NCBI GenBank assembly: GCA_016191995.1
Contig: JACPVA010000008.1
Location: 1-44,659 of the forward strand
Origin: Burkholderiales bacterium
Lineage (GTDB): Bacteria; Pseudomonadota; Gammaproteobacteria; Burkholderiales; Burkholderiaceae_C
Length of the DNA: 44,659 nt
Direction of reading: 5' to 3'
In this document: piece after piece, positions 1 through 9,510 of the stretch
How positions within the stretch are numbered: position 1 is the stretch's first letter
Layout of the letters: the number at the start of each line of letters is the position of its first letter
Made by a program: the position numbers and the translations under genes
Notes under the pieces: model-generated
The model's input: only the letters and a program-made list of their open reading frames with translations
The model's database searches: none
What the model was told of the DNA's origin: nothing

Positions 1-2
1 AC

Positions 3-125
3 TCCATCATTCAGACGATCAAGGCCAACGCCCGCGGATTCCGCAGCTTCGAGAACTTCCGCACGCGCATCCTGTTCTTCTGCGGCAAGCTTGATCTCCG
101 GCCGGTCAGTGTCGGATCCCACTGA
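3..125 (+). mobile_element. ISL3-type transposase, C-terminal end only
   Basis: The frame is open from the window edge to a TGA at 123-125 and encodes 40 residues. The string [13 protein letters not shown], preceded by an ARGFRSFENF segment, resembles from memory the extreme C-terminus of ISL3-family DDE transposases. The rest of the element lies outside the window, so its intactness cannot be judged. It abuts a restriction gene that begins in mid-domain, so the element, or a deletion next to it, probably removed the start of that gene. I cannot delimit the terminal inverted repeat; it should lie near 100-130. Confidence 0.6.
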
Positions 126-2500
126 AAGTCGCGAAGATCCTGAACTTCAAGCCGCAGATGGTGCTGCGCTACTCGGCCACCCACAAGACCGCGCACAACA
201 AGGTGCACCGGCTGGACGCGCTGGACGCCTACAACCAGAAGCTGGTGAAGAAGATCGCGGTGCGCGGCATTGCCGTCAAGGGGCTGGCCGGCACCAACGC
301 CTACCTGTACCTGCAGGCTATCGAGATCTCGACGAAGAAGCCGCCCGAGGCGCGGGTGGAGCTGGAGCAGAAGCTCGCCAGCGGGCAGATCAAGCCCGTG
401 CTGCGCAAGCTGGGCAAGGGCGACAACCTCTTCGACCTGTCCAACGGGCTCGACCAGTACCGCGGCTATGTGGTGTCGGAGATCGACGCCACGACCGACA
501 CGCTGAGCTTCACCAATGGGGTGGAGCTGTTCGTGGGCGAAGCGGCGGGTGACGTGAACGAGGCGACCCTGCGCCGCATCCAGATCCGCGAGGCCATCAA
601 AGCCCACTTCGACAAGGAGCAGGTGCTGTTCCCGCAGGGCGTGAAGGTGCTGACACTCTTCTTCATCGACGAGGTGGCCAAGTACCGCGACTACGCGGCG
701 GCCGACGAGAAGGGCGACTACGCCCGGGTGTTCGAGGAGGAGTACCAGGCACACCTGAACGAGGTGCTGGACCTGGACGAGACGCCCTACGTGCATTACC
801 TGAAAGGCATCCCGGTCGGCAAGACGCACAGCGGCTACTTCTCCATCGACAAGAAGAGCAAGCGCCTGGTCGACCCCGACATGGCTGCGCGCGGCGAGAA
901 CGCGGGCCAATCGGACGACGTGGACGCGTATGACCTGATCCTGAAGGACAAGGAGACGCTGCTGTCGCTGCCCGGACCCAACGACGGCCCCGAGGCGCAT
1001 GCGAAGAAGTCGGTGCGCTTCATCTTTTCGCACTCGGCCCTGCGTGAAGGTTGGGACAACCCCAACGTGTTCGTGATCTGCGCGCTGAAACACAGCGACA
1101 ACACGATCTCCAGGCGGCAGGAGGTCGGGCGCGGTCTGCGGCTGTCGGTGAACCAGCACGGCGACCGCATGGACCACCCGGCCACGGTGCACGACGTGAA
1201 CGTGCTGACCGTGGTGGCCAGCGAGAGCTACAAGGACTTCGTCTCGGCGCTGCAGAAGGACATCAGTGAATCGCTGTCGGCCCGGCCACGGTTCGCAAAC
1301 GAGGAGTTCTTCACCGGCAAGGTGCTTCAAACCGCCGCCGGCGAAGTGCAGGTCACCCCGCAAGTGGCCAAGCAGATCTACAAGTACCTGCTGAAGAACG
1401 ACTACACCGATGACGACGACCGCGTCGCGGCGGCCTATCACGAGGCGAAGACCACCGGCACGCTGGCCGCGCTGCCGACAGAGCTGCAGCCCTACGCGGA
1501 GCAGGTATTCCAGCTGATCGACAGCGTCTTCAGCGACAAGCAGCTGCCGCAGTTCGACGACGACCGCCGGCCGAAGAAGAACCCGCTCAACGACAACTTC
1601 GACAAGCAGGAGTTCAAGGCGCTGTGGAGCCGCATCAACCGCAAGGCGGCCTACAGCGTGCGCTTCGACTCCGCCGAGCTGGTCGGCAAGGCGGTCACGG
1701 AGATGAACCAGCACCTGCGTGTGACGCCGCTGCAGTACACCATCCAGCGGGGCGAGCAGGCTGACATCACGACGCATGACGACCTGAAGTCCGGCCAGGG
1801 CTTCGTGCTCAAGGCCACCGAGACCGAATCGAACCGTCAGCACTCGGTGCACTCCGCGGTCAAGTACGACCTGGTTGGCAAACTGGCCGAAGGCACGCAA
1901 CTCACCCGGCGCACGGTGGTGGACATCCTCAAAGGGCTGAACGTCGCCGTCTTCGCCCAGTTCAAGACCAATCCCGAGCACTTCATCGCGGAAGCCCGGC
2001 GACTGATCAACGAGCAGATGGCCACGATGGTGGTCGAGCACCTGGCCTACGACCCGGTGGAAGAACGCTACGAGCTGGACATCTTCACCGCGGGCCAGAC
2101 CAAGCAGGACTTCAGCAAGTCAGGCGCCAAGCTGGGCCGGCACATCTACGACTACGTGCTGACCGATTCGGACACCGAGCGCAAGTTCGTCAAGCAACTC
2201 GATACGGCATCCGAGGTCGTGGTCTATGCCAAGCTGCCGCGCGGTTTTCTGATCCCGACGCCCGTGGGCGACTACAACCCCGACTGGGCCATCGCCTTCA
2301 AGGAAGGCGTGGTCAAGCATGTGTACTTCGTCGCCGAGACCAATGGCTCGATGTCGTCGATGGAGCTGCGCAAGATCGAAGAGACCAAGATCGCCTGCGC
2401 CCGGAAGTTCTTCGACCAGTTGAACCTGAAGTACGCGCCGGAGAACGTGAAGTACGACGTCGTCAACAGCTTCGACAAGCTGATGGAGTTGGTGAAGTAG
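125..2500 (+). pseudogene. Type III restriction enzyme Res subunit, 5'-truncated
   Basis: This is the C-terminal part of the helicase/nuclease subunit of a type III restriction-modification system. The frame opens after a stop at 92-94, next to the transposase scrap, and the first recognisable helicase motif is LRYSATH at 164-184. Motifs V-VI ([12 protein letters not shown] and [11 protein letters not shown]) fall at about 1036-1143. A PD-(D/E)xK nuclease domain follows near the end: PDWAIAF with Asp at 2282-2284, then FVAETNG at 2324-2347. Walker A and the whole N-terminal third (family members are about 900-1000 residues) are missing. The nuclease motif reads E-T-N where the family has E-T-K, so the catalytic lysine is replaced. 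No cognate methylase is visible. Start codons at 158 and beyond could yield only an incomplete protein, so it is almost certainly non-functional as a restriction enzyme. Confidence 0.85.
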
Positions 2501-2674
2501 AACGGGACGTCCTGACGCCGGTGGAAGAATCCATGGACGCCGCAGCGATAGCGAAAAGCCCCACGGCGCAAGGCCGAGACGAACCGACAGAGCCGGCAGA
2601 ACATCGAGAAGGGCCACGCTCCCCTGCCCCCGGCCCGGTTCCGCCGGCCTCGGCCGGCACGGGCGACCCGCCGC

Positions 2675-3697
2675 TCAGCGCGTCGCCGCCACCCACCCCG
2701 CGCGCGACCCGAACAGCCAGCGCCCGGCGCCCGCCGGCAGCGCCGCGGTCAGCGTCAGCCGGTCGTCGCGCGGCGCGGCGCTGAAGCTGCGCCCGCCGTC
2801 GCGGCTGTAGGCGACATGGCCGTCCAGGCCGACGGCGGCGACCTCGTCGCCCTGCACCGCGATCGCGGTGATCGACCCCTTGCCGCCGCTGTCGACCGCC
2901 TGCCAGCTCGCACCGCCATCGGCGCTGCGCCACAGCGACCCGCGCTGGCCGCCGACGAGCAGGCTGCCGTCGCGCATCACCGCGCCGCTCCACAGCGAGC
3001 CGCGGTAGCCGGTGTCGAGGTAGCTCCAGGTCTGGCCGCGGTCGTCGGTGCGCAGCAAGCGGCCCTGCTCGGCGGTCGCGTACACCCGGCCGTCGCGGTC
3101 GGCGAACAGCGCCAGCAGGTTCAGGTCGGCGCGCTTGGCGCCGGGTGCCGCCTCGATCGCCACCTCGCGCCAGTTGCGCCCGCCGTCGTCGGTCAGGAGC
3201 ACCAGCGACCACAGCCCGACCGCGACGCCGCGCATCGGATCGCTGAAGTGGACGGCGAACAGCGGCCGGTCCTGCTCCAGGTCCATGCGCTGCACGGCCC
3301 AGGTCTGGCCGCCGTCGGTCGTCGCCAGGATCGCGCCCCAGTGGCCGACCGCCCAGCCGCGCTGGGCATCGACGAAGTGCACCGCGGTCAGCGTCGCGTC
3401 GGCCGGCACCGAGCGCGCCGGGGCGACCTCGGCCGCGCGCGCATCGGTCAGCAGCACGGTGCCGCGCTCGCCGACCGCGACCGCGCGCTCGCCGGCCCAG
3501 GCCGCGCCGAGCAGCAAAGCCTGGGTCGCGCTGGCGTCCAGCCGCGCCGGCCGCGGCTCGATGCGGACCAGCGCCTCGGCCGCTTCGCCGGCGGCAGCCA
3601 CCGCATCGGCACCGACGATCGCCGCCAGCAGCAGCGTCGCCACGGCCGCCGCCCGCGCGCGCCAGCGCTGCATCCGCAAGTCGGCCGGCCCGCGCAT
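2675..3697 (-). CDS. YCF48/BNR-repeat beta-propeller protein, exported
   Basis: This 340-residue protein has an N-terminal signal segment (alanine/leucine-rich after MQRWRARAA) and then a beta-propeller with at least five Asp-box repeats: TTDGGQTW, TDDGGRNW, TDDRGQTW, SADGGASW and SRDGGRSF. Proteins of this type are named after the photosystem II assembly factor YCF48, but in heterotrophs they recur beside RND/MMPL, DUF1302 and DUF1329 genes and have no assigned reaction. The ATG at 3697 overlaps the stop of the transporter gene (ATGA), which suggests translational coupling. An internal ATG at 3673 would give a more typical signal peptide and is an alternative start. It is the last gene of the four-gene envelope operon. 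The family and periplasmic location are well supported; the function is unknown. Confidence 0.85.
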   Translation of the reverse strand: MRGPADLRMQRWRARAAAVATLLLAAIVGADAVAAAGEAAEALVRIEPRPARLDASATQALLLGAAWAGERAVAVGERGTVLLTDARAAEVAPARSVPADATLTAVHFVDAQRGWAVGHWGAILATTDGGQTWAVQRMDLEQDRPLFAVHFSDPMRGVAVGLWSLVLLTDDGGRNWREVAIEAAPGAKRADLNLLALFADRDGRVYATAEQGRLLRTDDRGQTWSYLDTGYRGSLWSGAVMRDGSLLVGGQRGSLWRSADGGASWQAVDSGGKGSITAIAVQGDEVAAVGLDGHVAYSRDGGRSFSAAPRDDRLTLTAALPAGAGRWLFGSRAGWVAATR

Positions 3698-6120
3698 CAG
3701 TGCCCCAGCATCCCCGGCGCGCGCGCCGGCCGCCGCCGCGGGATCAGGCGGTCGATCCAGACCGCGAACGCCGGCAGCACCGTCATCGCCATCACCATGT
3801 TGATCATGAACATGAAGGCCAGCAGCTTGCCCATGTCGGCCTGGAACTTCAGCGCCGAGAACGACCAGGTCGCCACGCCGATCGCCAGCGTGATCGCGGT
3901 GAAGATCGTCGCCACGCCGACCTCCTGCAGCGCGCGCCCTACCGCCTCGCCGATCGCGCGCCCGGCCGCCAGGTGCAGCTGCAGCCGGTTGTAGATGTAG
4001 AAGGCATAGTCGACGCCGATGCCGACCGCCAGCACCATCACCGGCAGCGTCGCCACCGTCAGCCCGATATCGAGCGCCTTCATGAAGGCGTAGCCGACGA
4101 AGGTGCCGACCGTCAGCGGCAGGCAGCATGCGAGCACCGCACGCCAGTCGCGGTAGACCGCGAAGACCAGCAGCACGATGACGGCATACACGTACAGCAT
4201 CATCGGCAGCTCGCTGGTGGCGACGGCGTCGTTGACCGCCGCCAGCACGCCGGCGTTGCCGGCCGCCAGCCGCAGCGCCAGCCCCGGCAACGGGTGCGCG
4301 TCGCGGAAGGCCTTGGCGGCGTCGAGCACGCGCTCGATCGTCTCGGTGCGGTGGTCGGCCAGGTACAGGTGCGCCGCGGTCATGCTGCAGTCCTTGCGCA
4401 TCGTGCCCGGCGCGCGGCCGACCTCGAACGACAGCGCCGAGTAGTTCGCCGGGTCGATCGGCACCGCCGACATCTTCGGGTTGCCCTCGTTGTAGCCCTC
4501 GTTGTACTGGCGCAGCTGGGTCGCGTACGAATCGATCGACTGCACCCCCGGCACGCCGCGCATCGCCAGCACGAAGCGGTCGTGCTGCTGGCCGATCGCG
4601 ACCGCCTCGCACGAGTCCGGCGGCGCCTCGAAGACCACCGTCAGCCAGTCCAGCCCCATGTCGAAGCTCGACGCGATCGAGACCGCGTCGCGGTTGAATC
4701 GCGCCTCCGGGCGCAGCTCGGGCGCGCCGGGCTCGAGCGTGCCGACGACGCGGTCCTGGCTGTAGAGGAAGGCGAGCACGAACACCACCGCGGCCGCCAC
4801 CAGCACCGCGGCCGCCGGGCGCGGCTGCGCCAGCCGTGCCAGCGCCGCGATCCAGCGCGCGCGGCGCTCGCGCAGCGCCATCTGGCGCGCCGCGTAGGCC
4901 TGGCCCGGCTCGACGTAGGAGGCCGCCAGCGGCAGCATGACGAGGTTGGTGACGATCTTGTACGCGACGCCGAGTGCCGCCGCGACCGCGAGCTCGCGCA
5001 CCATCGGGATCGGGATCAGCAGCAGCGTCACGAAGGTGACGAAGGCCGTCACCAGCGCCAGCGTGCCGGGCACCAGCAGCGCCGAGAAGCTGGCGCGCGC
5101 GGCGTCGTGCCCGCTCTTGCCGTGCGCGATCTCGCGCACGATGGTGTTGACCTGCTGCACGCCGTGCGACACGCCGATCGCGAACACCAGGAAGGGCACC
5201 AGCACCGCGAGCGGGTCCAGCCCGTAGCCGAGCAGCCGCAGGCTGCCGAACTGCCACACCAGCGACGCCAGCGAGCAGGCCACCGGCAGCAGCGTGTAGC
5301 GCCACGAGCGGCAGTAGCCGTAGACGGCCAGCGCTGTCAGCACCAGCGCGACGAGGCAGAACTCGAGCACCGCCGACGCACCGTCGGCGATGTCGCCGAC
5401 CTGCTTGGCGAAGCCGATCATCTGGACCTCGAACGCGTCGTCCTCGTGGCGCGCGCGCAGCGCCTCGAGCACGGCGTTGTAGTCCACGTAGTCGATCCGC
5501 CGGCCCTCGGCGTCGAACTCGTTGAGCTCGGCGGTGATCATCGCGCCGTCCTGGTCGTGCGAGACCAGCAGGCCGACGAAGCCGCCCTGGCTTGCGGTGC
5601 GCGCGATCGACGCGATCGTCGCGTCGTCCAGGCCCTCGGGCGTGACGGTGCCGGGGATCAGCGGGTCGGCGCGGAAGCCCTCCTCGGTGATCTCGTTGAC
5701 GAAGGCATTCGGCGTCCACAGCGAGGTCACGCTGCCACGCGAGACATGCGGCAGGAACATCACCGCCTGCGTCACCTCGTACAGCCGGGTGAGGCCGGCG
5801 CGGGTCCAGATCGTGCCGTCGCGCGCGCGCACGACGACCGTCAGCCGGTTGGCGCCGATCAGGTCTCCGCGGTAGGTGTCGAAGGTCTGGACGTATTCGT
5901 GGCCGACCGGCAGCTGCTTGTCGAAGCCGGCGTCCATGCGCAGCTGCAGCGCGAACACGCCCATCACGAGCGTGAGCAGCACGAGTGCGACGAGGACCGC
6001 CGCGCGGCGCGCGAACAGTGTGTCCTCGATGCGCTGGATCGCACGCGCGAGCCGCCCCGGTGCGGCCGGGGCGTGCTGCGGGTCGGCGGGCGGCGCGCCG
6101 GGGGTCGTCACGTCGATCAT
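3697..6120 (-). CDS. RND superfamily transporter, MMPL type
   Basis: This 807-residue inner-membrane protein has the RND/MMPL architecture: a cytoplasmic N-terminus, a first membrane helix at about residues 40-58, a large periplasmic domain, a block of helices, a second periplasmic domain starting near the YSQDRVVGTLEPG segment, and a second block of helices ending near residue 790. The VGIGVDYAFYIYNRL segment is the conserved transmembrane element of this superfamily. It lies 22 bases downstream of the DUF1302 gene and overlaps the YCF48-like gene. RND proteins of this subgroup accompany DUF1302/DUF1329 genes in many proteobacteria that metabolise hydrophobic compounds, where a role in lipid or hydrophobic substrate movement is proposed. 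The substrate and direction of transport cannot be read from the sequence. Confidence 0.9.
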   Translation of the reverse strand: MIDVTTPGAPPADPQHAPAAPGRLARAIQRIEDTLFARRAAVLVALVLLTLVMGVFALQLRMDAGFDKQLPVGHEYVQTFDTYRGDLIGANRLTVVVRARDGTIWTRAGLTRLYEVTQAVMFLPHVSRGSVTSLWTPNAFVNEITEEGFRADPLIPGTVTPEGLDDATIASIARTASQGGFVGLLVSHDQDGAMITAELNEFDAEGRRIDYVDYNAVLEALRARHEDDAFEVQMIGFAKQVGDIADGASAVLEFCLVALVLTALAVYGYCRSWRYTLLPVACSLASLVWQFGSLRLLGYGLDPLAVLVPFLVFAIGVSHGVQQVNTIVREIAHGKSGHDAARASFSALLVPGTLALVTAFVTFVTLLLIPIPMVRELAVAAALGVAYKIVTNLVMLPLAASYVEPGQAYAARQMALRERRARWIAALARLAQPRPAAAVLVAAAVVFVLAFLYSQDRVVGTLEPGAPELRPEARFNRDAVSIASSFDMGLDWLTVVFEAPPDSCEAVAIGQQHDRFVLAMRGVPGVQSIDSYATQLRQYNEGYNEGNPKMSAVPIDPANYSALSFEVGRAPGTMRKDCSMTAAHLYLADHRTETIERVLDAAKAFRDAHPLPGLALRLAAGNAGVLAAVNDAVATSELPMMLYVYAVIVLLVFAVYRDWRAVLACCLPLTVGTFVGYAFMKALDIGLTVATLPVMVLAVGIGVDYAFYIYNRLQLHLAAGRAIGEAVGRALQEVGVATIFTAITLAIGVATWSFSALKFQADMGKLLAFMFMINMVMAMTVLPAFAVWIDRLIPRRRPARAPGMLGH

Positions 6121-6142
6121 GCGCGCCGCGGGTCGGGCGGCC

Positions 6143-7864
6143 TCAGAAGTTGCGCGACAGGAACATGCCGAAGAAGTCCCGGTCGCCCAGAGGCTGGTCG
6201 AACGGGTTCTTGCCGCCGCCGTAGACGGCGTAGTTCATGCCGATCTGCCAGTTCGCCGGGTTCTGCGTCACGAGCAGGTAGAAGTTCGTGACGCGCGCAC
6301 CCTTCATGAAGTTGGCCGCCAGGTTCGGCGTCCGCCCCGACATGGCCTGGAAGTGGTAGATGCCGGGGGTGACCTGAAAGCCCGGGATGATCGAGCCGTC
6401 GTAGACCCAGCTGAAGTCGAAGTTGAATCCCCACGAAGTCTTGGTGCCGGCACCGTAGACCGTGACGCCGCCATCGTCGGACCAGTTCCAAAGCCCCGCG
6501 GCCGGCAGTTGCGCCACCGGCGTGCCGTCCGGCGCGTTGCGCAGGAAGACCTTCTTCATGTCCGGGTAGTGGATGAAGACCGCCTCGGCCAGCAGGGTCG
6601 CGGTGTCGGCGCCGAGCAGGTCGAGGAAGCCGCCGTGGTCGCCCGGGGTCAGGCTCAGCAGACCCGTGACGTGCATCTGCCAGCGCTTGCCGTCGATGTA
6701 GTTGTGGCACTCGCCGGCCGGCGCGAAGCCGGCGACGTTGTCGCCGACCATCGCGGGGTCGAAGCAGCTCGACAGCGTCATCGCATCCTTCGGCCGGTAC
6801 GACAGCTCGGTGCCGATCGCCCAGTTGCCGAGCGGGAAGCTGACCGACGCGCCGTAGAGCTTGCGGTCCTCGAGGAAGGTCCACTGCGCCTCGGACTGGC
6901 CGTTGATGAATCGCAGGTTGGGCAGCTTGTCGTGGTAGTTCAGCGCGTAGAAGCCCCAGTTGGCCGAGCTGCCGCGAGGCTGCCAGCGCAGCGCCACACC
7001 CCACTGGCCGCTGTCGCGCGGCTCGTCGTCGGCGGCGAACGGGATCGACGGGAACTCGGGCTCGCCCAGCGCCGCCGCCGAGGCCGGATCGGGGCCGAGG
7101 TAGATCGGCTGCTTGCCCTTGTCGTAGAGGTCCACGGGCGACCAGTAGCCGCCCACCGGCGGGAACTTGGTGCGGTTCCAGCGCAGCTGGTAGTAGGCCT
7201 CGGCGCTGACACCGTTGCCGAAGGACCCCGAGACGTTGATCATCGGCTCGGCCAGGAAGGCCTCCTTGATCTGCAGCCCGGGCTGTGACAGGCGCTGGAT
7301 GTCGATCGCGTTGGTCGAGTTGATGCCGCCGGGCAGGAACAGGCTTTCGCCCCAGTTGAGGAACTGGTTGCCGACGCGCGCGCTGAAGCGCCGGCCGCCG
7401 CCGAAGTCCGTCGTCTTGCCGAGCCACAGGTCGAGCACGCGCACATCGTTCACGATCTCGCCCTTGGCCGCCGACGAAAGCGGCGTGCGTGCGGTGTCGT
7501 CGGCCTTGGCGTCGTGCAGCCAGTTGATGCGGCCGAGGAACTTCCAGCCGTCGGGCATGTTCAGCAGCAGCTCGTGGTTGCCCTTGATGTAGCCGGTGAA
7601 GAGGTCGCCGCTGCGGTAGTTGAGGTTGCCGTCGTCGCCGCTGCCCCAGCGGAAGATGTCGGCCGCATCGCAGTACGACAGGTCGCCCACGAGCGAGCAC
7701 GACGGGTCGCCCGCGCGCACGCCCAGGCCGGCGGTGATGGTCGAGTCGAAGTTGCCGCGCACGCCGCCGCCGGCATCGAAGGTGAAGGCCTGCGCGGCGG
7801 TGCCGCAGGCGGCCAGCGCGGCCAGCGCGGTGCGCCGAAGCGCCCGGGTCGTCCTCGGGGTCAT
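6143..7864 (-). CDS. DUF1302 family outer-membrane barrel protein
   Basis: This 573-residue protein has a signal peptide (cleavage probably after AQA near residue 26). The mature part is rich in aromatic, Gly, Asn and alternating hydrophobic residues and ends in Phe (FLSRNF), typical of outer-membrane beta-barrels inserted by the BAM complex. The N-terminal GGGVRGNFDSTITAGLGVR and the INSTNAIDIQRLSQPG region are characteristic of DUF1302. It is preceded by an AGGAGA ribosome binding site and follows the DUF1329 gene by 73 bases. DUF1302 and DUF1329 proteins are a recurrent pair and are thought to act together at the outer membrane. The substrate is not known; a role in uptake or export of hydrophobic compounds is inference from genome contexts. 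Confidence 0.88.
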   Translation of the reverse strand: MTPRTTRALRRTALAALAACGTAAQAFTFDAGGGVRGNFDSTITAGLGVRAGDPSCSLVGDLSYCDAADIFRWGSGDDGNLNYRSGDLFTGYIKGNHELLLNMPDGWKFLGRINWLHDAKADDTARTPLSSAAKGEIVNDVRVLDLWLGKTTDFGGGRRFSARVGNQFLNWGESLFLPGGINSTNAIDIQRLSQPGLQIKEAFLAEPMINVSGSFGNGVSAEAYYQLRWNRTKFPPVGGYWSPVDLYDKGKQPIYLGPDPASAAALGEPEFPSIPFAADDEPRDSGQWGVALRWQPRGSSANWGFYALNYHDKLPNLRFINGQSEAQWTFLEDRKLYGASVSFPLGNWAIGTELSYRPKDAMTLSSCFDPAMVGDNVAGFAPAGECHNYIDGKRWQMHVTGLLSLTPGDHGGFLDLLGADTATLLAEAVFIHYPDMKKVFLRNAPDGTPVAQLPAAGLWNWSDDGGVTVYGAGTKTSWGFNFDFSWVYDGSIIPGFQVTPGIYHFQAMSGRTPNLAANFMKGARVTNFYLLVTQNPANWQIGMNYAVYGGGKNPFDQPLGDRDFFGMFLSRNF

Positions 7865-7937
7865 GGCTCGTCTCCTGTCGTTCGTTCGTCGTTCGTCGGC
7901 GCCCGCGGCGCGCGCCGCGGACGTGCCAGTCCGTGCT

Positions 7938-9311
7938 TCAGCGCTCGCTGACCGAGCGCAGGTTGTCGGCGGTGTAGTACTCGGGGCTGAAGCGCGCGCC
8001 CTCGGGCTGCGTCATCCAGCGCACGTCGGCGCCGGTGCCGGCGGCGTGCATGTCGAACAGGTAGCGCCCTTCGGTCAGGTTGTGCTGCACGAAGGCCGAG
8101 ACGTCGCAGCTGCCGGTCTCGAAGACCGGGATCAGGAAGCCCTCGCGCACCTTGGCGAGCTTGCCCTGGGCGTCGTAGTCCTCGGCCAGCAGCAGCCCCC
8201 AGCTGTCCTCGTCGAGGTAGAAGGTGCGCTTCGGCGCGGTGTGGCGCATGCCCGCCTTGACGGTGGCCTCGACGACCCAGACCCGGTGCAGCTCGTAGCG
8301 GCGTGCGCTCGGGTCGATGAAGTCGGCCTTGGCGATGTCCTCCCACTTGCGGTCGAAGGCATAGGCGCCGAAGGCGTTGTACGGCACGATCAGCTCCTTC
8401 TTGCCGACCAGCTTCCAGTCGAAGCGGTCGATCGTGCCGTTGAAGACGAAAGGCTCGTCCAGCGTGTACTGGTTCTCCATCCCGATCTGCGGCGAGTCGT
8501 ACGAATACGACGGCATGCGCCGCACCCGGCGCTGGCCCGGGAAGTAGTAGAAGGTCTCGCTGCCCGGCTGGTTCAGGTAGAAGGCGATCGCCAGCGCCTG
8601 CCCCGCGAGCGCAGTCGGCGAGTTGTAGGCGAAATAGGCGTAGTACTCGACCTGCGGCAGCGTCGACAGCTTGGTCGAGCCCTTGGCGCCCCAGGGCATG
8701 AAGGCGGTGAACTCCTGCCCGGCGCGGATCCAGGTGCTGCCGCCCTTGCGCGGCGCCACCGAGGTGACGGTATTCTTGTAGTCGATGCCGACGCCGCGAT
8801 AGCGCATCTTGGCGTTCCACATCGCCTCGGTGCCGCTCGCCGGCATCGGGAACGGGTAACCCGGCACCCAGGCCTCGGCGAGGCTCCAGCCGTCGGCGCC
8901 GATCTTGGCCAATCCGACGTTTTTCTTCGTGTTGTCGGCGACGAAGTCCGGCACGCCGCAGCTGCGCCGCGACGGATACACATCCATCCGGTAGCCCTTG
9001 ACCTGCTCGACGATCGCGCGCTGCCCCGGCGCCAGCCTGGCCGCGTGCTGCGCGAGGTTGCCGGCGTCGATGCTGAACAGCGGCTTGTCGCCCTGGTGCT
9101 TCCAGTGCGCGCCGCGGAACTTGCCGAAGCTCCAGCCGCTTTGCTGCGGCTCGTTGCCGCCCCAGGCCGGGATGCTGCCGTCGGCGTTGCCGGCCTTCTC
9201 GGCGCCCGAGGGCGTCAGGTCGGCGCCCAGGCGCGCGGCGTCGGCGGCGAAGGCGGAGCTGGCCAGCGCGGCGACGGCCAGTGCGACGATCGTGGGGGCG
9301 AGGCGGTGCAT
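7938..9311 (-). CDS. DUF1329 family periplasmic protein, LolA-like
   Basis: This 457-residue protein starts at an ATG preceded by AGGAGA and has a clear signal peptide (hydrophobic core at residues 5-18, cleavage after AFA near residue 22). The mature N-terminus ARLGADLTPSGAEKAGN, followed by GSIPAWGG, is the signature of DUF1329, often annotated as an outer-membrane lipoprotein-sorting (LolA/LolB-fold) protein. No lipobox cysteine is present, so it is predicted to be soluble in the periplasm. It is the first gene of the operon DUF1329-DUF1302-RND-YCF48. The upstream region carries a 20-bp sequence nearly identical to two sites beside the MarR gene at 19169, so expression is probably tied to that regulator. 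Confidence 0.88.
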   Translation of the reverse strand: MHRLAPTIVALAVAALASSAFAADAARLGADLTPSGAEKAGNADGSIPAWGGNEPQQSGWSFGKFRGAHWKHQGDKPLFSIDAGNLAQHAARLAPGQRAIVEQVKGYRMDVYPSRRSCGVPDFVADNTKKNVGLAKIGADGWSLAEAWVPGYPFPMPASGTEAMWNAKMRYRGVGIDYKNTVTSVAPRKGGSTWIRAGQEFTAFMPWGAKGSTKLSTLPQVEYYAYFAYNSPTALAGQALAIAFYLNQPGSETFYYFPGQRRVRRMPSYSYDSPQIGMENQYTLDEPFVFNGTIDRFDWKLVGKKELIVPYNAFGAYAFDRKWEDIAKADFIDPSARRYELHRVWVVEATVKAGMRHTAPKRTFYLDEDSWGLLLAEDYDAQGKLAKVREGFLIPVFETGSCDVSAFVQHNLTEGRYLFDMHAAGTGADVRWMTQPEGARFSPEYYTADNLRSVSER

Positions 9312-9445
9312 GCGGTCTCCTCAGTCGTGGGCGGCCCCGCGTGCACGGGGCCGGTGAACGTGCCATCGGTCGGGCCATCGGGCCGGCCCTGGGGCGGGCC
9401 AGGAGCCGGGCCGGTCGACGCGGTGGGCGCCGCGCCGTCCGGCTG

Positions 9446-9465
9446 ATTGTTTCATTGACAACGAG
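9446..9465 (-). promoter_or_regulatory. Putative MarR operator, copy 1
   Basis: The plus-strand sequence ATTGTTTCATTGACAACGAG matches the two perfect inverted repeats at 19042 and 19121 (arms ATCGTT and AACGAT, 8-base spacer), and its central eight bases TCATTGAC are identical to those of copy 2. It lies 135 bases upstream of the DUF1329 start and downstream of the preceding aldehyde dehydrogenase gene, so it can only serve the DUF1329 operon. No convincing -10 or -35 was picked out here. Confidence 0.65.
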
Positions 9466-9510
9466 ATCGCCGAATCCGCAATCACCCTGAGGAACGGCGA
9501 CGCCACAGGC

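Noticed and set aside
11-2041. 676-residue minus-strand frame over the restriction gene
   Set aside because: No protein family features. The plus strand encodes clear helicase and nuclease motifs.
3700-6291. 863-residue open frame on the plus strand opposite the RND gene
   Set aside because: Composition is Arg/His/Gln/Asp-rich without domains. It is the antisense shadow that GC-rich codon use creates opposite a real gene.
9321-9506. Short minus-strand frame starting near the operator at 9446 (MKQSAGRRG...)
   Set aside because: Resemblance to the ALDH N-terminus comes from the shared operator sequence. The rest is low-complexity and ends before the DUF1329 start.
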